Below are positions 52,183 through 61,470 of a stretch of 64,000 nucleotides of DNA, piece after piece; the first letter of the stretch is position 1, and every line of letters begins with the position of its first letter. A program made the position numbers and the translations under genes. Below the pieces are notes generated by a model that was given only the letters and a program-made list of their open reading frames with translations, made no database searches and was not told the DNA's origin. Origin of the DNA: CAWCOU01 sp963797335 (GTDB lineage: Bacteria > Pseudomonadota > Gammaproteobacteria > JAURND01); assembly GCA_963797335.1 (NCBI GenBank), contig CAWCOU010000007.1:124001-188000 (forward strand). The letters run 5' to 3'.

Positions 52183-53973
52183 TTACCAAGTTGGCATTTT
52201 GAAAAGTCGACCTTGCTCACTTTCATCATGCAATGATAAAACTATCTCGTCTTTATCAAAAATTGTTTCATTACCCTGAGCTGGAAGGTCTGAATCAATT
52301 AATGTTATAATGTGTTGGATTCCTAATTCGGTATACTTCCGAATCACGACTAATAAATTTCTTTTTTTCCTATTATCTAATGACTCAAAAACACCATCAT
52401 GGTATATAAAATGAGGAAATTTTTTATCAAGATATGCCCGTGTAATAGCTAAATCGAAAGCTACACATAAAAGCTTCCTATATGTATGACCCATATCTGC
52501 ACTAGTGGCATTACCAGACTTATCTAATATTTCGGCTTTAAATTCTAAATGACCACTATTATTTATTGAAACACTTAAAATTGCATTCATATCAATGACT
52601 TCTTCAACAATTTCATTGAAGAATATTCTTATGGTTGAAAACAAGCTGCAACTATTAGCATTTTGTTCTTTAACATTTTTTTCAATTTGTGTTTGTAAGT
52701 TTCCTTTTTCTTCCGAGATAATACGGATATTTGCTTTTAGTTCTTGAAGACGATGCAAATAAGTGCGCTGACGTTCAAGTGAGGAAATACTTGCCCGTAA
52801 TGTTACTAATTCATTGGTGGATTTTTTATATTTATTGAATATATCCGTATCGCTTAAGAAAGATAAAAGTTCGCTTCTCTGACTCCCAAGAGATCTTAGT
52901 TCGAAATTAATGTCTTTTAGTTTGTCTTCGATTTCACAAAGTTCATGCTGCAGATATGCCTGCCTCTCTGTAGTGATTTCTTTGTTAAAATCAATTAATT
53001 GTTGAAATTCTTTTTTAATTTGTCCACTAAAAAATATGCCCGCCTCTTCAAATAATGTTTGTGCTTGATGCGGATTAAATAGAATTTTCTTTTCATCTAA
53101 AGAAGAAATAATTTTTTTCTTGCTTTTGCAAAGAAAATATCTTTCCTCGTTAAGTAATGCTATCTTTTCATCGACATCATCTATCAAGCGATTTGTTTTT
53201 TCTTCATCTTGAGATTGAAAGTCAAATGAATCAATAAATTCCTGCTTTTTCTTGCACTCACTTTGCTTTAATAGTAAAATTCCATCTATTTTACTCATAT
53301 CATCAATGGGGCTGCCAATCTCTGCCTTGATAGTTTTAAATAAATGTTTTTGATCTTCAAGCTCTTTTTCTTTGTAATAATGCTCTTTAATTATTTTAGC
53401 ATCAAAACCAAGAATATGAGCAAGAAATGGCTTCCAATTTGCATGCTCTGACTTAAATTTTTGCAGCTGAAAGACGTCTTTAAAATCATCTTGTGATCTT
53501 AGTAAATATCCTAGCTCTTTACGAAAATTCCAAGGTATTATCACGCGAAAATCTAATAAACCGTCCAAAATTTCTTTGGCTCGTTTAAATGGTATTTCAA
53601 AATGATTCCACTCATTGCGTGAGAGACTATTGTAATCCATATTTTTTATATTATGCTCTTTGAAGCTTATCTTGCTGGATTCTGTAACACTACGTCGTAT
53701 AGTTACAAAGGAGCAATCTCCTATCTCAATTTCAAGGAAAAAAATAAAATTTTTAAATAATTGTAAATGTTTAAATAAAAAGAAATTAGAATTTTTAGAT
53801 GAAAGAAAGCAAAAGTCTAATAAACGCCCGAGAGTTGTTTTTCCTAGGTTATGGGTATCTTTTTTTCTGTTTTTATGAAGCCTAACTTCAGCTAAAATAA
53901 CATTTAACCCTGAACAGAAGTAGATGGGCTCAAATAGTTGTGGTTGATTAGAATAGAATTTAGACAGTTTCAT
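52183..53973 (-). CDS. ABC-three-component system ATPase (DUF2326)
   Basis: 596-residue SMC/Rad50-like ABC ATPase. The N-terminal half contains GLNVILAEVRLHKNRKKDTH and an unusual P-loop, HNLGKTTLGRLLD. A long coiled-coil central region (about 220-430: FNKEITTERQAYLQHELCEI, SISSLERQRTYLHRL) is followed by the DUF2326 end: SADMGHTYRKLLCVAFDLAI, FPHFIYHDGVFESLDNR (Walker B region) and a D-loop-like IIT-LIDSD. Family and gene order identify it as the ATPase of an ABC-3C system, predicted to be an antiviral conflict system. Its start overlaps the middle component by 14 bases. Confidence 0.88.
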   Translation of the reverse strand: MKLSKFYSNQPQLFEPIYFCSGLNVILAEVRLHKNRKKDTHNLGKTTLGRLLDFCFLSSKNSNFFLFKHLQLFKNFIFFLEIEIGDCSFVTIRRSVTESSKISFKEHNIKNMDYNSLSRNEWNHFEIPFKRAKEILDGLLDFRVIIPWNFRKELGYLLRSQDDFKDVFQLQKFKSEHANWKPFLAHILGFDAKIIKEHYYKEKELEDQKHLFKTIKAEIGSPIDDMSKIDGILLLKQSECKKKQEFIDSFDFQSQDEEKTNRLIDDVDEKIALLNEERYFLCKSKKKIISSLDEKKILFNPHQAQTLFEEAGIFFSGQIKKEFQQLIDFNKEITTERQAYLQHELCEIEDKLKDINFELRSLGSQRSELLSFLSDTDIFNKYKKSTNELVTLRASISSLERQRTYLHRLQELKANIRIISEEKGNLQTQIEKNVKEQNANSCSLFSTIRIFFNEIVEEVIDMNAILSVSINNSGHLEFKAEILDKSGNATSADMGHTYRKLLCVAFDLAITRAYLDKKFPHFIYHDGVFESLDNRKKRNLLVVIRKYTELGIQHIITLIDSDLPAQGNETIFDKDEIVLSLHDESEQGRLFKMPTW

Positions 53974-54208
53974 TGGAGCCTACATATTCTATGGAGTCAA
54001 CTTTAGGTCGATATTCTATTAATCCCATTAAGTAAAGAAAGCTAAGGGCTGGTAAAAATAGCTCATCACTTCGAGCGCAGGATTTTTTTATAAACTTTAG
54101 TAGCTCTTCATATTTTTCCAGTCTGCGTTTCTTGATGCGAACTAATAACAATAAGGATGCATTAATTACAGTACGATCAGGGTGGGAATGTTTAGTGGGT
54201 CTTAGCAT
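53960..54208 (-). CDS. ABC-three-component system middle component 6
   Basis: 82-residue protein reading MLRPTKHSHPDRTVINASLL, then ILVRIKKRRLEKYEELLKF-type helices, which matches the MC6 class of ABC-3C middle components (LPTKHxPPDRxL pattern). I start at the ATG after ATTGGAGAAGAAGACC; seven codons upstream a GTG is possible. It overlaps the effector gene stop by 17 bases and the ATPase start by 14, so the three are tightly coupled. Confidence 0.82.
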   Translation of the reverse strand: MLRPTKHSHPDRTVINASLLLLVRIKKRRLEKYEELLKFIKKSCARSDELFLPALSFLYLMGLIEYRPKVDSIEYVGSNETV

Positions 54209-55160
54209 GGTCTTCTTCTCCAATATCACAATTCCAGTACATGTAAAAAATCATAGCTCTAGTTAATCGAATATTTTTTCTTAAAATGGCGTCTCGTTGT
54301 TTTAGTAAGTCTACCAAATAATTCATGATATCATCAAATGAATCGTATTCTCTTCTCTTAGCAATTATTTTGAGTTGAATTTCTTGTGTAGTAGATTCAT
54401 ATTGTCGCATTAGCTCAATATTTTCAGGCGCAGCAAGAAAATTTTTAATTTGTGAAGTATCTTTTAGATACATTTTCCGCAGAGCATTGGCATATTCATC
54501 GCTCATCTTGTTAATCTCGTTTTTTTCAACATATGAGGTTCTTGGCGTGGGTGGAATATCTGAGTTCTGTAGCATAAATTCTTTTTGCCGAGCAAATGCT
54601 TCAATTATTTCTGATAAATCATTTGGGCTTACGATCAAGGGAGAATCCAGTGAGCTAATTTTTGCTTGCTTAGGGATTTTAGGAAAAAGTTTCATAAATA
54701 GTTCTAAGTTTTCTAAGCCGCATAAATAAATTGAAGTTTGTGGAATATTGCACTCTTCAGAAATATGTCTGCGGACATCTGTGTCAGTTTGTCCTGTTAG
54801 CCGACGGTTTGAAAATAGCATATAGTGATCAAGATCATTTTCATCACGTAATTTTTTTATTCTAGGAATCTCTTGAGCAATAATATTGCTACTGCTTTTT
54901 AAGCTAAAAAAATCTTTGTCAGAAAAAGATTTATTACAGCCATTAGTATGCTTAGCTTGTATTATAACAATTCCGGTCCAGGGGTCAGCTCGGCTAGGAT
55001 GACATTCAGCAGTACCTACAAATTTAGCATCCCTTCCACCATCTGGGCCTTTAGAAAAACTTTGAACGGACATTCCAAGTAAATTTTTGCACAAAAGCAC
55101 CACCAATGTCTCAAAATTATCTGAGCTAAGGTCTTCATAAATATATTTCAAGATTCTCAT
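54192..55160 (-). CDS. ABC-three-component system nuclease effector
   Basis: 322-residue first gene of the system. The N-terminal part is a PD-(D/E)XK nuclease of the Mrr/REase type: LSSDNFETLVVLLCKNLLG, SKGPDGGRDAKFVG and GIVIIQAKHTNG give the D...QxK active site. The C-terminal 150 residues are helical and probably bind the middle component. I start at MRILKYIYEDL, 24 bases inside a TTG-started frame, since AAGGA lies just upstream. In such systems the ATPase is thought to control the effector, here expected to cut DNA. Confidence 0.85.
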   Translation of the reverse strand: MRILKYIYEDLSSDNFETLVVLLCKNLLGMSVQSFSKGPDGGRDAKFVGTAECHPSRADPWTGIVIIQAKHTNGCNKSFSDKDFFSLKSSSNIIAQEIPRIKKLRDENDLDHYMLFSNRRLTGQTDTDVRRHISEECNIPQTSIYLCGLENLELFMKLFPKIPKQAKISSLDSPLIVSPNDLSEIIEAFARQKEFMLQNSDIPPTPRTSYVEKNEINKMSDEYANALRKMYLKDTSQIKNFLAAPENIELMRQYESTTQEIQLKIIAKRREYDSFDDIMNYLVDLLKQRDAILRKNIRLTRAMIFYMYWNCDIGEEDHAKTH

Positions 55161-55184
55161 TGTTGCAATTTCCTTTTTGACCAA

Positions 55185-55837
55185 AAACGATACATATTTT
55201 TTGATGCTGAAGCCGTATGTAACTAAATGAAGAAAGTGGTTTCTCCAAAAAATCCAATATTTATACTGGTGAGTCTAGTAGCTAATCGGAGTTCATATAA
55301 ATCAGATTATCATAGGGCTCAAGTAATCAGTAAAGTTTAACCAATATTCTTAAAAAACACAGCTAAAGGTGTTAGCTTATTCGCGAAATGATGCATTTTA
55401 TTGAAAATTTTCACCAATAATGCTCAGAGAGTAAAAAAGTAAGCATCGTATTCATAATTTCTTAGATATTATAGGCATAAATTTTAATTTTTTACGATAT
55501 TTTGGTAGCATAGAAGATTTTTCGATCTTACATATGTTGAAGTTGAGTAATAAACTATTGCTCCATTGCAAAATATAACATCTTTACCTTAATGAAATAA
55601 ACTCAGTTCTGAAGTCAGAGAATGAATATTAAATATTCTAAAACCCAGAACTATTGTACTAAAAAATACTGATAACTTTAATCGATACCTGAATTTTATA
55701 AATTCATTAATATCTTACATTGAGCAAATATAAGTGATTAAGCAGAATAAATAAAAAAAATGAGATTAATTTAGTTATGCATCCAAAAATTTAAAATTGG
55801 GATTTTTTGGTAAAATTTTAATGTGTAGGACAAAACC
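55185..55837. other. AT-rich intergenic region between the ABC-3C system and the transfer genes
   Basis: About 650 bases of very AT-rich sequence. It must contain the promoter for the divergent ABC-3C genes and one for the interrupted second half of the transfer operon. I find no gene, no structural RNA and no clear repeat. The composition differs strongly from the transfer genes on both sides and suggests imported DNA. Confidence 0.5.
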
Positions 55838-57280
55838 ATGTGTATATTATTGTGGAGATATAAGGCTTTACTATTTTCATGCGCAGTATTAGTGTTTATC
55901 GTTAATATTAATGTGTTTGCTTCTCCTATTATCCCGATCAATAATGATGACAATACCCTTTATTACAAGATCGGCGGAGCCAGTGATTACGCACTCCCTC
56001 CCGTACAAAATACAGCCGTCATTAATCTAACAGCAGGCACTGACCTTAGCTTAGGCAACCAATGTGGCATGTTCAACCCGGCCGTATCCATCCAAAACAC
56101 GCTCAATAACCTACAAGGCAGCGTCAACAATTTAGAACAAACCATCATCACCAGCGCCACTGGCAGCATTACCCAAATGCCGATGTACTTCTTAGCCCAA
56201 GCCAATCCCACCCTCTACAACCTCTTAAACAACGCCCTAGTCGGTGCACATGCCCAGATCGAAGCTTCCATGAAATCCTGCCAAACCGTTAAAGACCAAA
56301 TCGCGCACGGTAAAAACCCCTACCAAGACTGGGGAACCCTTTCTATCGGTGATCTATGGAAACAACATTTATCGCTCACTGCTTCCGGCAATGAAGACAT
56401 CAACGCCGCCAATACCGAGGTTACCGAAAATGCGGGTGAAAACGGCGTTGCCTGGGTGCAAGGCAAAACCGGAAGTGACGGCACTTTACGAGCTGGTGGT
56501 CAATCCCAGCCGCCTATCCACGTGGTAGGCGACACCATAAAAGCTGGCTACAACGCCATGCTAAATCGAGACCTCACCTCCAACGACACAGCGCCTACCC
56601 ACAGCGGCTTATCCGGTCAGTTTACTTCCCCTCAAGACGCTGTCAATTGGGTGACCAATGTCTTGGGCGATCAAATCGTGACTACGTGCAAAGAGAGTAG
56701 TTGCAAACAAGCGCAAGGTGGAACGGCGGGCAGGGGATTACTGCCTTGGGCGACTTCCTGCAACGCACAAAATAACAACGATTGCGTGGATACCCTGCGT
56801 AATAAATTACAGACATTGGTTTCAGGTAGCACCCCAGTCAGCAAAGACAGCCTAACTGCTGTTTCCGCCGATAACCTAGTAATCAGTCCACAGATTATTC
56901 ATATCTTGCAAGGCATGGATGCCAGCCAGCAAGGCATCTTCATTAATAAGCTAGCACAAGAAGTAGCCGTCCAACGTCTAATGAATAAAGCATTAACCGC
57001 TCGTGATTTACTTCAAACCGGCAGCCAGGTACCTGTTGTTGCCACCAATGAACCTGCGCAAAAATTATTGCAACAAGCCCGCACTAACCTAGACAAAAAC
57101 ATCGAATCCATCGCCTTTACTTCTCAAATACGTAGAGAAATGATGTCAGATACCCTATCTAACCTCATCAACTACGCCAACTCCCAACAGCAACAGGCTT
57201 TTGACATTGGCAAAATAAATCAACCGCAACCGCTCATCGAAAATGGTGCCATTTCAAACACAACGGGAGCGCATAAATGA
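55838..57280 (+). CDS. TIGR03755-family ICE protein (TraH-like, PFL_4711)
   Basis: 480-residue exported protein with signal-like ALLFSCAVLVFIVNINVFAS. The mature start TLYYKIGGASDYALPPVQN and LGNQCGMFNPAVSIQNTLNN are family markers; GLLPWATSCNAQNNNDC also fits. It is the first transfer gene after the ABC-3C insertion, and its start overlaps the sequence imported with it, so expression needs a new promoter. It overlaps the TraG-like gene by ATGA. Confidence 0.9.
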   Translation: MCILLWRYKALLFSCAVLVFIVNINVFASPIIPINNDDNTLYYKIGGASDYALPPVQNTAVINLTAGTDLSLGNQCGMFNPAVSIQNTLNNLQGSVNNLEQTIITSATGSITQMPMYFLAQANPTLYNLLNNALVGAHAQIEASMKSCQTVKDQIAHGKNPYQDWGTLSIGDLWKQHLSLTASGNEDINAANTEVTENAGENGVAWVQGKTGSDGTLRAGGQSQPPIHVVGDTIKAGYNAMLNRDLTSNDTAPTHSGLSGQFTSPQDAVNWVTNVLGDQIVTTCKESSCKQAQGGTAGRGLLPWATSCNAQNNNDCVDTLRNKLQTLVSGSTPVSKDSLTAVSADNLVISPQIIHILQGMDASQQGIFINKLAQEVAVQRLMNKALTARDLLQTGSQVPVVATNEPAQKLLQQARTNLDKNIESIAFTSQIRREMMSDTLSNLINYANSQQQQAFDIGKINQPQPLIENGAISNTTGAHK

Positions 57281-58809
57281 GCATTGGCGTGCAATCTTAC
57301 CCTGAACTGTACACCATGCTGATGGGTTGGAATCTGTACGACCAGATTTGGGGTTTGCTCTCCCAATCAGGCTTAGCTTATTTGCCGTTTATCGGCATAG
57401 TACTACGCAATATGGCACAGCCGTATACCTCCCAGGAAACGAAGGATGCCGGCAGCACCTCATTACGACGAATGGAAATCGATTTTATCGGCACGTTATT
57501 ATTTATCTTTTTTGGTGTCTCCCCGGCATTTTCTCTAAACCCATCCCTTGTTTCCTATACGCCCTTGTGCCCCGTCGATGGTAAGAGTGAAACCGTGCAC
57601 CCCGGCAATACCGGGACAACTTATGATTCTGCCTTCACTTTGCCAACAACGGAAACAAGAGTACCGATTTGGTGGTATGCCGTGATGGCAATGTCAGAGG
57701 GAATTACGTCAGCAGCTAACACAATGGTAGCTTGCGTTCCGAATTTAAGAAGCATGGTAACACAGGCAGATATGGCCAGAATCACTGATACCGAGCTGAA
57801 GCAAGAAGTGGCGGATTTTGAAAAGGATTGTTACATACCCGCACGCACTCAGTATCAAGCTGATTTACATACCAATGCCAATACGCTGTCCGTTATCAAC
57901 TCGGATATCTCAGAATACGGCGAAGACGATACCGAATGGGCGGGTTCCCGCGGTTTTAATCAAACCTATTATCAAAATCAAAAAGCATCTAAACCGGTTA
58001 AGGGATTCGTTTATGATGCCAGCCAAGACATTAACGCTGATACCAACGAAGACAACCCTCCCGCTTACGGCACGCCGACTTGTTACCAATGGTGGAATGA
58101 TTCTGCCAATGGATTAAAGACGCGTCTTGAAAATGTCATGCCAACCACTTTTTGGAATCAATTTCCAGCCAAGATGGGTGACGAAAGAACGCGAGGTGAT
58201 TTGTTGAAGCAAATTATATTTAACAACACTGGGTATGATAAAGCGAATAACATGGTTGGTGATATAGGCTATTCACATTTAGCGGCGGGATTAGGTCAAT
58301 GGTTTCAACAACTAAATACCTATCCAAAATTATATGCAGCTGCCGAATCGGCTCCCGTTATCCAGGCCTTGTTATTGCTAATGGTATATGCATTTCTACC
58401 TTTGGCATTGGTATTCGCTGGCTATAAACCGGGAGCTTTCATCTCCGGAGCAGTGATTGTATTCTCATTGATTTTCTGGAGTTTTATTTGGCATTTAGTC
58501 AGTTGGACAGATACCGCGCTGATGAATGCCCTCTATGGCAATAGCTGGTTTTCGCATCAATCACCCAATGCAACCTTGGTGGATATGATTACAGGGTCAT
58601 TAATAATCATTGCCCCGTTATTTTGGTTTAGTTTCATGGGCAGCATGGGAGTGACAGTTGGAAATTTAGTTGCTGAAGCCTTTAACTCACTGAATAAACC
58701 AGGCGATGATGCGGCAAGGATTGGCGCTGCCAAAATTCAAAAATATGCAGGTGAAGCTTTTAGTGGTGCAAAAAAAGCAGCAATGACCGCTGCTAAAAAA
58801 TTAATGTAA
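57277..58809 (+). CDS. traG: TraG-like conjugal transfer membrane protein
   Basis: 510-residue inner-membrane protein related to the TraG N-terminal domain used for mating-pair stabilisation. Several helices: LAYLPFIGIVLRNMAQP, MEIDFIGTLLFIFFGVSPAF, VIQALLLLMVYAFLPLALVF, and FISGAVIVFSLIFWSFIWHL. The C-terminus is short and basic. It has the length of ICE-type TraG without the long periplasmic tail of F TraG. Confidence 0.88.
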   Translation: MSIGVQSYPELYTMLMGWNLYDQIWGLLSQSGLAYLPFIGIVLRNMAQPYTSQETKDAGSTSLRRMEIDFIGTLLFIFFGVSPAFSLNPSLVSYTPLCPVDGKSETVHPGNTGTTYDSAFTLPTTETRVPIWWYAVMAMSEGITSAANTMVACVPNLRSMVTQADMARITDTELKQEVADFEKDCYIPARTQYQADLHTNANTLSVINSDISEYGEDDTEWAGSRGFNQTYYQNQKASKPVKGFVYDASQDINADTNEDNPPAYGTPTCYQWWNDSANGLKTRLENVMPTTFWNQFPAKMGDERTRGDLLKQIIFNNTGYDKANNMVGDIGYSHLAAGLGQWFQQLNTYPKLYAAAESAPVIQALLLLMVYAFLPLALVFAGYKPGAFISGAVIVFSLIFWSFIWHLVSWTDTALMNALYGNSWFSHQSPNATLVDMITGSLIIIAPLFWFSFMGSMGVTVGNLVAEAFNSLNKPGDDAARIGAAKIQKYAGEAFSGAKKAAMTAAKKLM

Positions 58810-58815
58810 TGGTTT

Positions 58816-59034
58816 TTACCAGTCCTTTGGTGGGCGTGGATCGCGCAGGCTGGGATTTCTTGTACACAGCTCTCTAAACAAAGCCTCCGAGCTGGTGTCT
58901 TCTTCCGTGTTTTTGCTAACTTGCACATGGGTCTTAAGTAGATAGGAAGCGATACCAAAAATAAAAGCAAGCAAATAAAAAAAGATTCCTAAAATCTTTC
59001 GGCAAACTGAGATAAAGGTGATTTTCTTTTTCAT
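58816..59034 (-). CDS. small membrane protein on the opposite strand
   Basis: 72 residues starting MKKKITFISVCRKILGIFFY, with one helix (LGIFFYLLAFIFGIASYLL), then a polar tail DPRPPKDW at the end. AAAGGAG lies seven bases upstream of the ATG, which supports real translation. It is the only minus-strand gene within this part of the transfer operon besides the ABC-3C set. Function unknown; an entry-exclusion-like or regulatory role is a guess. Confidence 0.55.
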   Translation of the reverse strand: MKKKITFISVCRKILGIFFYLLAFIFGIASYLLKTHVQVSKNTEEDTSSEALFRELCTRNPSLRDPRPPKDW

Positions 59035-59060
59035 TAATAACTCCTTTATGAGGAAAGAAA

Positions 59061-59429
59061 ATGGCATTTCGAAAACTAACTAAAAGTCCTTTGTTGAGAT
59101 TTTTCATCTGGCTATTATTCATGTTCATTATTACAGTGCCATTCATTGGTATCGGTATCGTATACCCAAACCAAATAACGATTCTTTCCAGAATTATCTC
59201 ACAAAACCAACTGATTTTCACCTCGCTACGTTGGCTGATGATTTTTATCGTCTTCGTTTCTTGGTCACGATTTATTCGGTATCGGGCCAAGCACCGTTAT
59301 TGGAAACCTGAGAAAACCATGTTTTGGCTCAATCAACGGCTAAAAATAACCTTCTGGTTGATCTTATTTGAACTGCTCATCTGTGAAAATTTACCTCTAA
59401 CGCTAATTCATTTCTTGGAGGGCCACTAA
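59061..59429 (+). CDS. ICE inner-membrane protein of unknown family
   Basis: 122 residues with three hydrophobic segments (LLRFFIWLLFMFIITVPFIG, LRWLMIFIVFVSWSRFI, ITFWLILFELLICENLPLTL) and a basic loop RYRAKHRYWKPEK. It overlaps the TraD start by one base, so it probably acts with the coupling protein. GAGGAAAG lies upstream of the ATG. Comparable small proteins precede TraD in SXT/PFGI elements. Confidence 0.75.
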   Translation: MAFRKLTKSPLLRFFIWLLFMFIITVPFIGIGIVYPNQITILSRIISQNQLIFTSLRWLMIFIVFVSWSRFIRYRAKHRYWKPEKTMFWLNQRLKITFWLILFELLICENLPLTLIHFLEGH

Positions 59430-61438
59430 TGTCCCCGCAAAAACCGCTGGAAGCACTCTTACGTCCACCCGTAGAATGGTACAGCTCGCTCGCAGCTATC
59501 ATGGTTATCTGTTTGCTTTATACCAAATCCAATCTATTTTTAATACCCCTCAACCTAACTCATATCATCGCTGCCGCCTTATTAATTCTGACTCTATATC
59601 GTTTTAGCCAGGGCTATAAAGTATATCGATATCAACGAAATTTGAAACGAATGCCCATTTACAAAATAACCTCCAAACAAATACCCAGCAGTGACCAGAA
59701 ATTTTTTCTAGGGAAAGGTTTTTTATGGACAACCACCCATACGCAACGCCTCCGTGACTTAGATTTGCCTTATAACCTACATTACAAAAACCCTTCCTGG
59801 CCTAAGCGTTGGGCACGCCAAAAAGAATTAACTTGGAAAAACAAATCTTTCCTTGGAAAATTAATCCCCTTCCTAGCCAAAAATTCGGCTTGGAATCCGT
59901 TCAGACCTTATCCCGACTTGGGCGGACAACCTTGTCTCCACGGCGTTTCTCAACACGAAGAAAATATCGCCATAAACCTAGCAGATCGAGCCAGTCATAT
60001 GTTGGTAATCGGGTTACCCGGCATGGGCAAAACCCGCTTTGCAGAAATACTCATCAGCCAAGATATCCGAAGGGGCGATGTCGTCATCGTCATTGACCCC
60101 AAGGGCGATGCCGATTTACTGAAACGCGTGTATACCGAAGCCAAGTTAGCGGGGCGCGAGCACGATCTTTTAATTGTACACCTCGGATTCCCTCAACTAT
60201 CTGCGCGCTACAATCCTATCGGAAATTTCACCCGGGTCACCGAAGTTGCCAATCGGATTTCCAACCAACTCCCAAGTTCTGGCGATTCCGCTGCATTCAA
60301 AGATTTTGGCTGGCAGTTTATTAACTCTATCGCGCTCGCATTAGTATCAATGGGTGAAAAACCCGATTATCAAAAGATGAAATTTTATATTACCAAAATG
60401 GATTTATTGCTGGAGAAATACCTCAACTTCTGGCTGCCATCACTCGATAATCAATTAGAGGAGTGGCTAACTTCCTACATTGAGAAAAGCAATAATGGCA
60501 AAAAACAAGCCACTCGTCTTCATGCACTAATCGCTTATGTCCAAGCCCATCATTTAATCGACAATCCTATTTTTGATGACCTCCATCACGCCTATAAATA
60601 CGATAAAGAATATTTCAGTAAAATCACCGCTTCATTAGGGCCGCTGTTGAAAAAGCTGACGACGGGCAAAGTCGCTGAATTATTATCCCCCGATTATACA
60701 GACACACAAGACGAACGCCTTATCCTGGATTGGTTACAAGTGATCCGCAACAAACAAATTGTCTACGTGGGTTTGGATGCCTTAACCGATCGAGAAGTCT
60801 CCACGGCCGTCGGAAACGCCTTATTCGCCGACCTGGTTGCCGTCGCCGGCCGACTTTACAAACACGGCTTATACGATGGTTTTTACAAAACCGCCATACA
60901 AAGTAAAAACTTAACACGCATCTGCGTTCATTCGGACGAATTCAACGAGATTATCGGCGACGAGTTTGTACCATTGCTTAACAAGGGCAGGGGAGCAGGC
61001 ATTACGGTTACCGCCTACACTCAAACCTGGTCCGATGTAGAGGCTCGCCTAAAAGCCGCTGCAAAAGCAGGCCAAGTAGCAGGTAATTTTGGCACTGTGG
61101 TTATGTTTCGTTGCAAAGAAGCGCGTACGGTAGAAATGTTGTTAGAGCAATTGCCCAAAGTACCCATCATACGTGTCATCCCCACATCAAGCAGCAGTGA
61201 CACTGCCCACGGTGAGGATGGGGTATTTTTTCGTTCCACCAATGAAGACCGCTTGAGTCACAGCGAACAGCGTCTTATCGAGCAAAATGACGTATTGAAC
61301 TTATCCAAGGGTCAGGCATTCGCGCTATTGGAAGGCGGGAAACTCTATAAATTGCGTATGCCGTCACCTCAGCAAGAGGGGGTAGAGGTGCCCGCAGATT
61401 TGAATAATCTCTTACGTGTGATGCGTACGCAAACATAA
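59429..61438 (+). CDS. traD: conjugative coupling protein TraD (SXT/TOL subfamily)
   Basis: 669-residue VirD4-like ATPase that brings the relaxosome to the secretion channel. Two N-terminal helices (SLAAIMVICLLYTKSN, LTHIIAAALLILTLYRF), then the motor: HMLVIGLPGMGKTRFAE (Walker A, with Met for the usual Ser or Gly), DVVIVIDPKGDADLLKR (Walker B), and HSDEFNEIIGDEFVPLLNKG with TVTAYTQTW. The pattern is TIGR03743 type. A TTGGAGGG sits before the ATG. Confidence 0.93.
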   Translation: MSPQKPLEALLRPPVEWYSSLAAIMVICLLYTKSNLFLIPLNLTHIIAAALLILTLYRFSQGYKVYRYQRNLKRMPIYKITSKQIPSSDQKFFLGKGFLWTTTHTQRLRDLDLPYNLHYKNPSWPKRWARQKELTWKNKSFLGKLIPFLAKNSAWNPFRPYPDLGGQPCLHGVSQHEENIAINLADRASHMLVIGLPGMGKTRFAEILISQDIRRGDVVIVIDPKGDADLLKRVYTEAKLAGREHDLLIVHLGFPQLSARYNPIGNFTRVTEVANRISNQLPSSGDSAAFKDFGWQFINSIALALVSMGEKPDYQKMKFYITKMDLLLEKYLNFWLPSLDNQLEEWLTSYIEKSNNGKKQATRLHALIAYVQAHHLIDNPIFDDLHHAYKYDKEYFSKITASLGPLLKKLTTGKVAELLSPDYTDTQDERLILDWLQVIRNKQIVYVGLDALTDREVSTAVGNALFADLVAVAGRLYKHGLYDGFYKTAIQSKNLTRICVHSDEFNEIIGDEFVPLLNKGRGAGITVTAYTQTWSDVEARLKAAAKAGQVAGNFGTVVMFRCKEARTVEMLLEQLPKVPIIRVIPTSSSSDTAHGEDGVFFRSTNEDRLSHSEQRLIEQNDVLNLSKGQAFALLEGGKLYKLRMPSPQQEGVEVPADLNNLLRVMRTQT

Positions 61439-61470
61439 CATTCAATCAATGTGCCTTAAAGGAAGATCAA

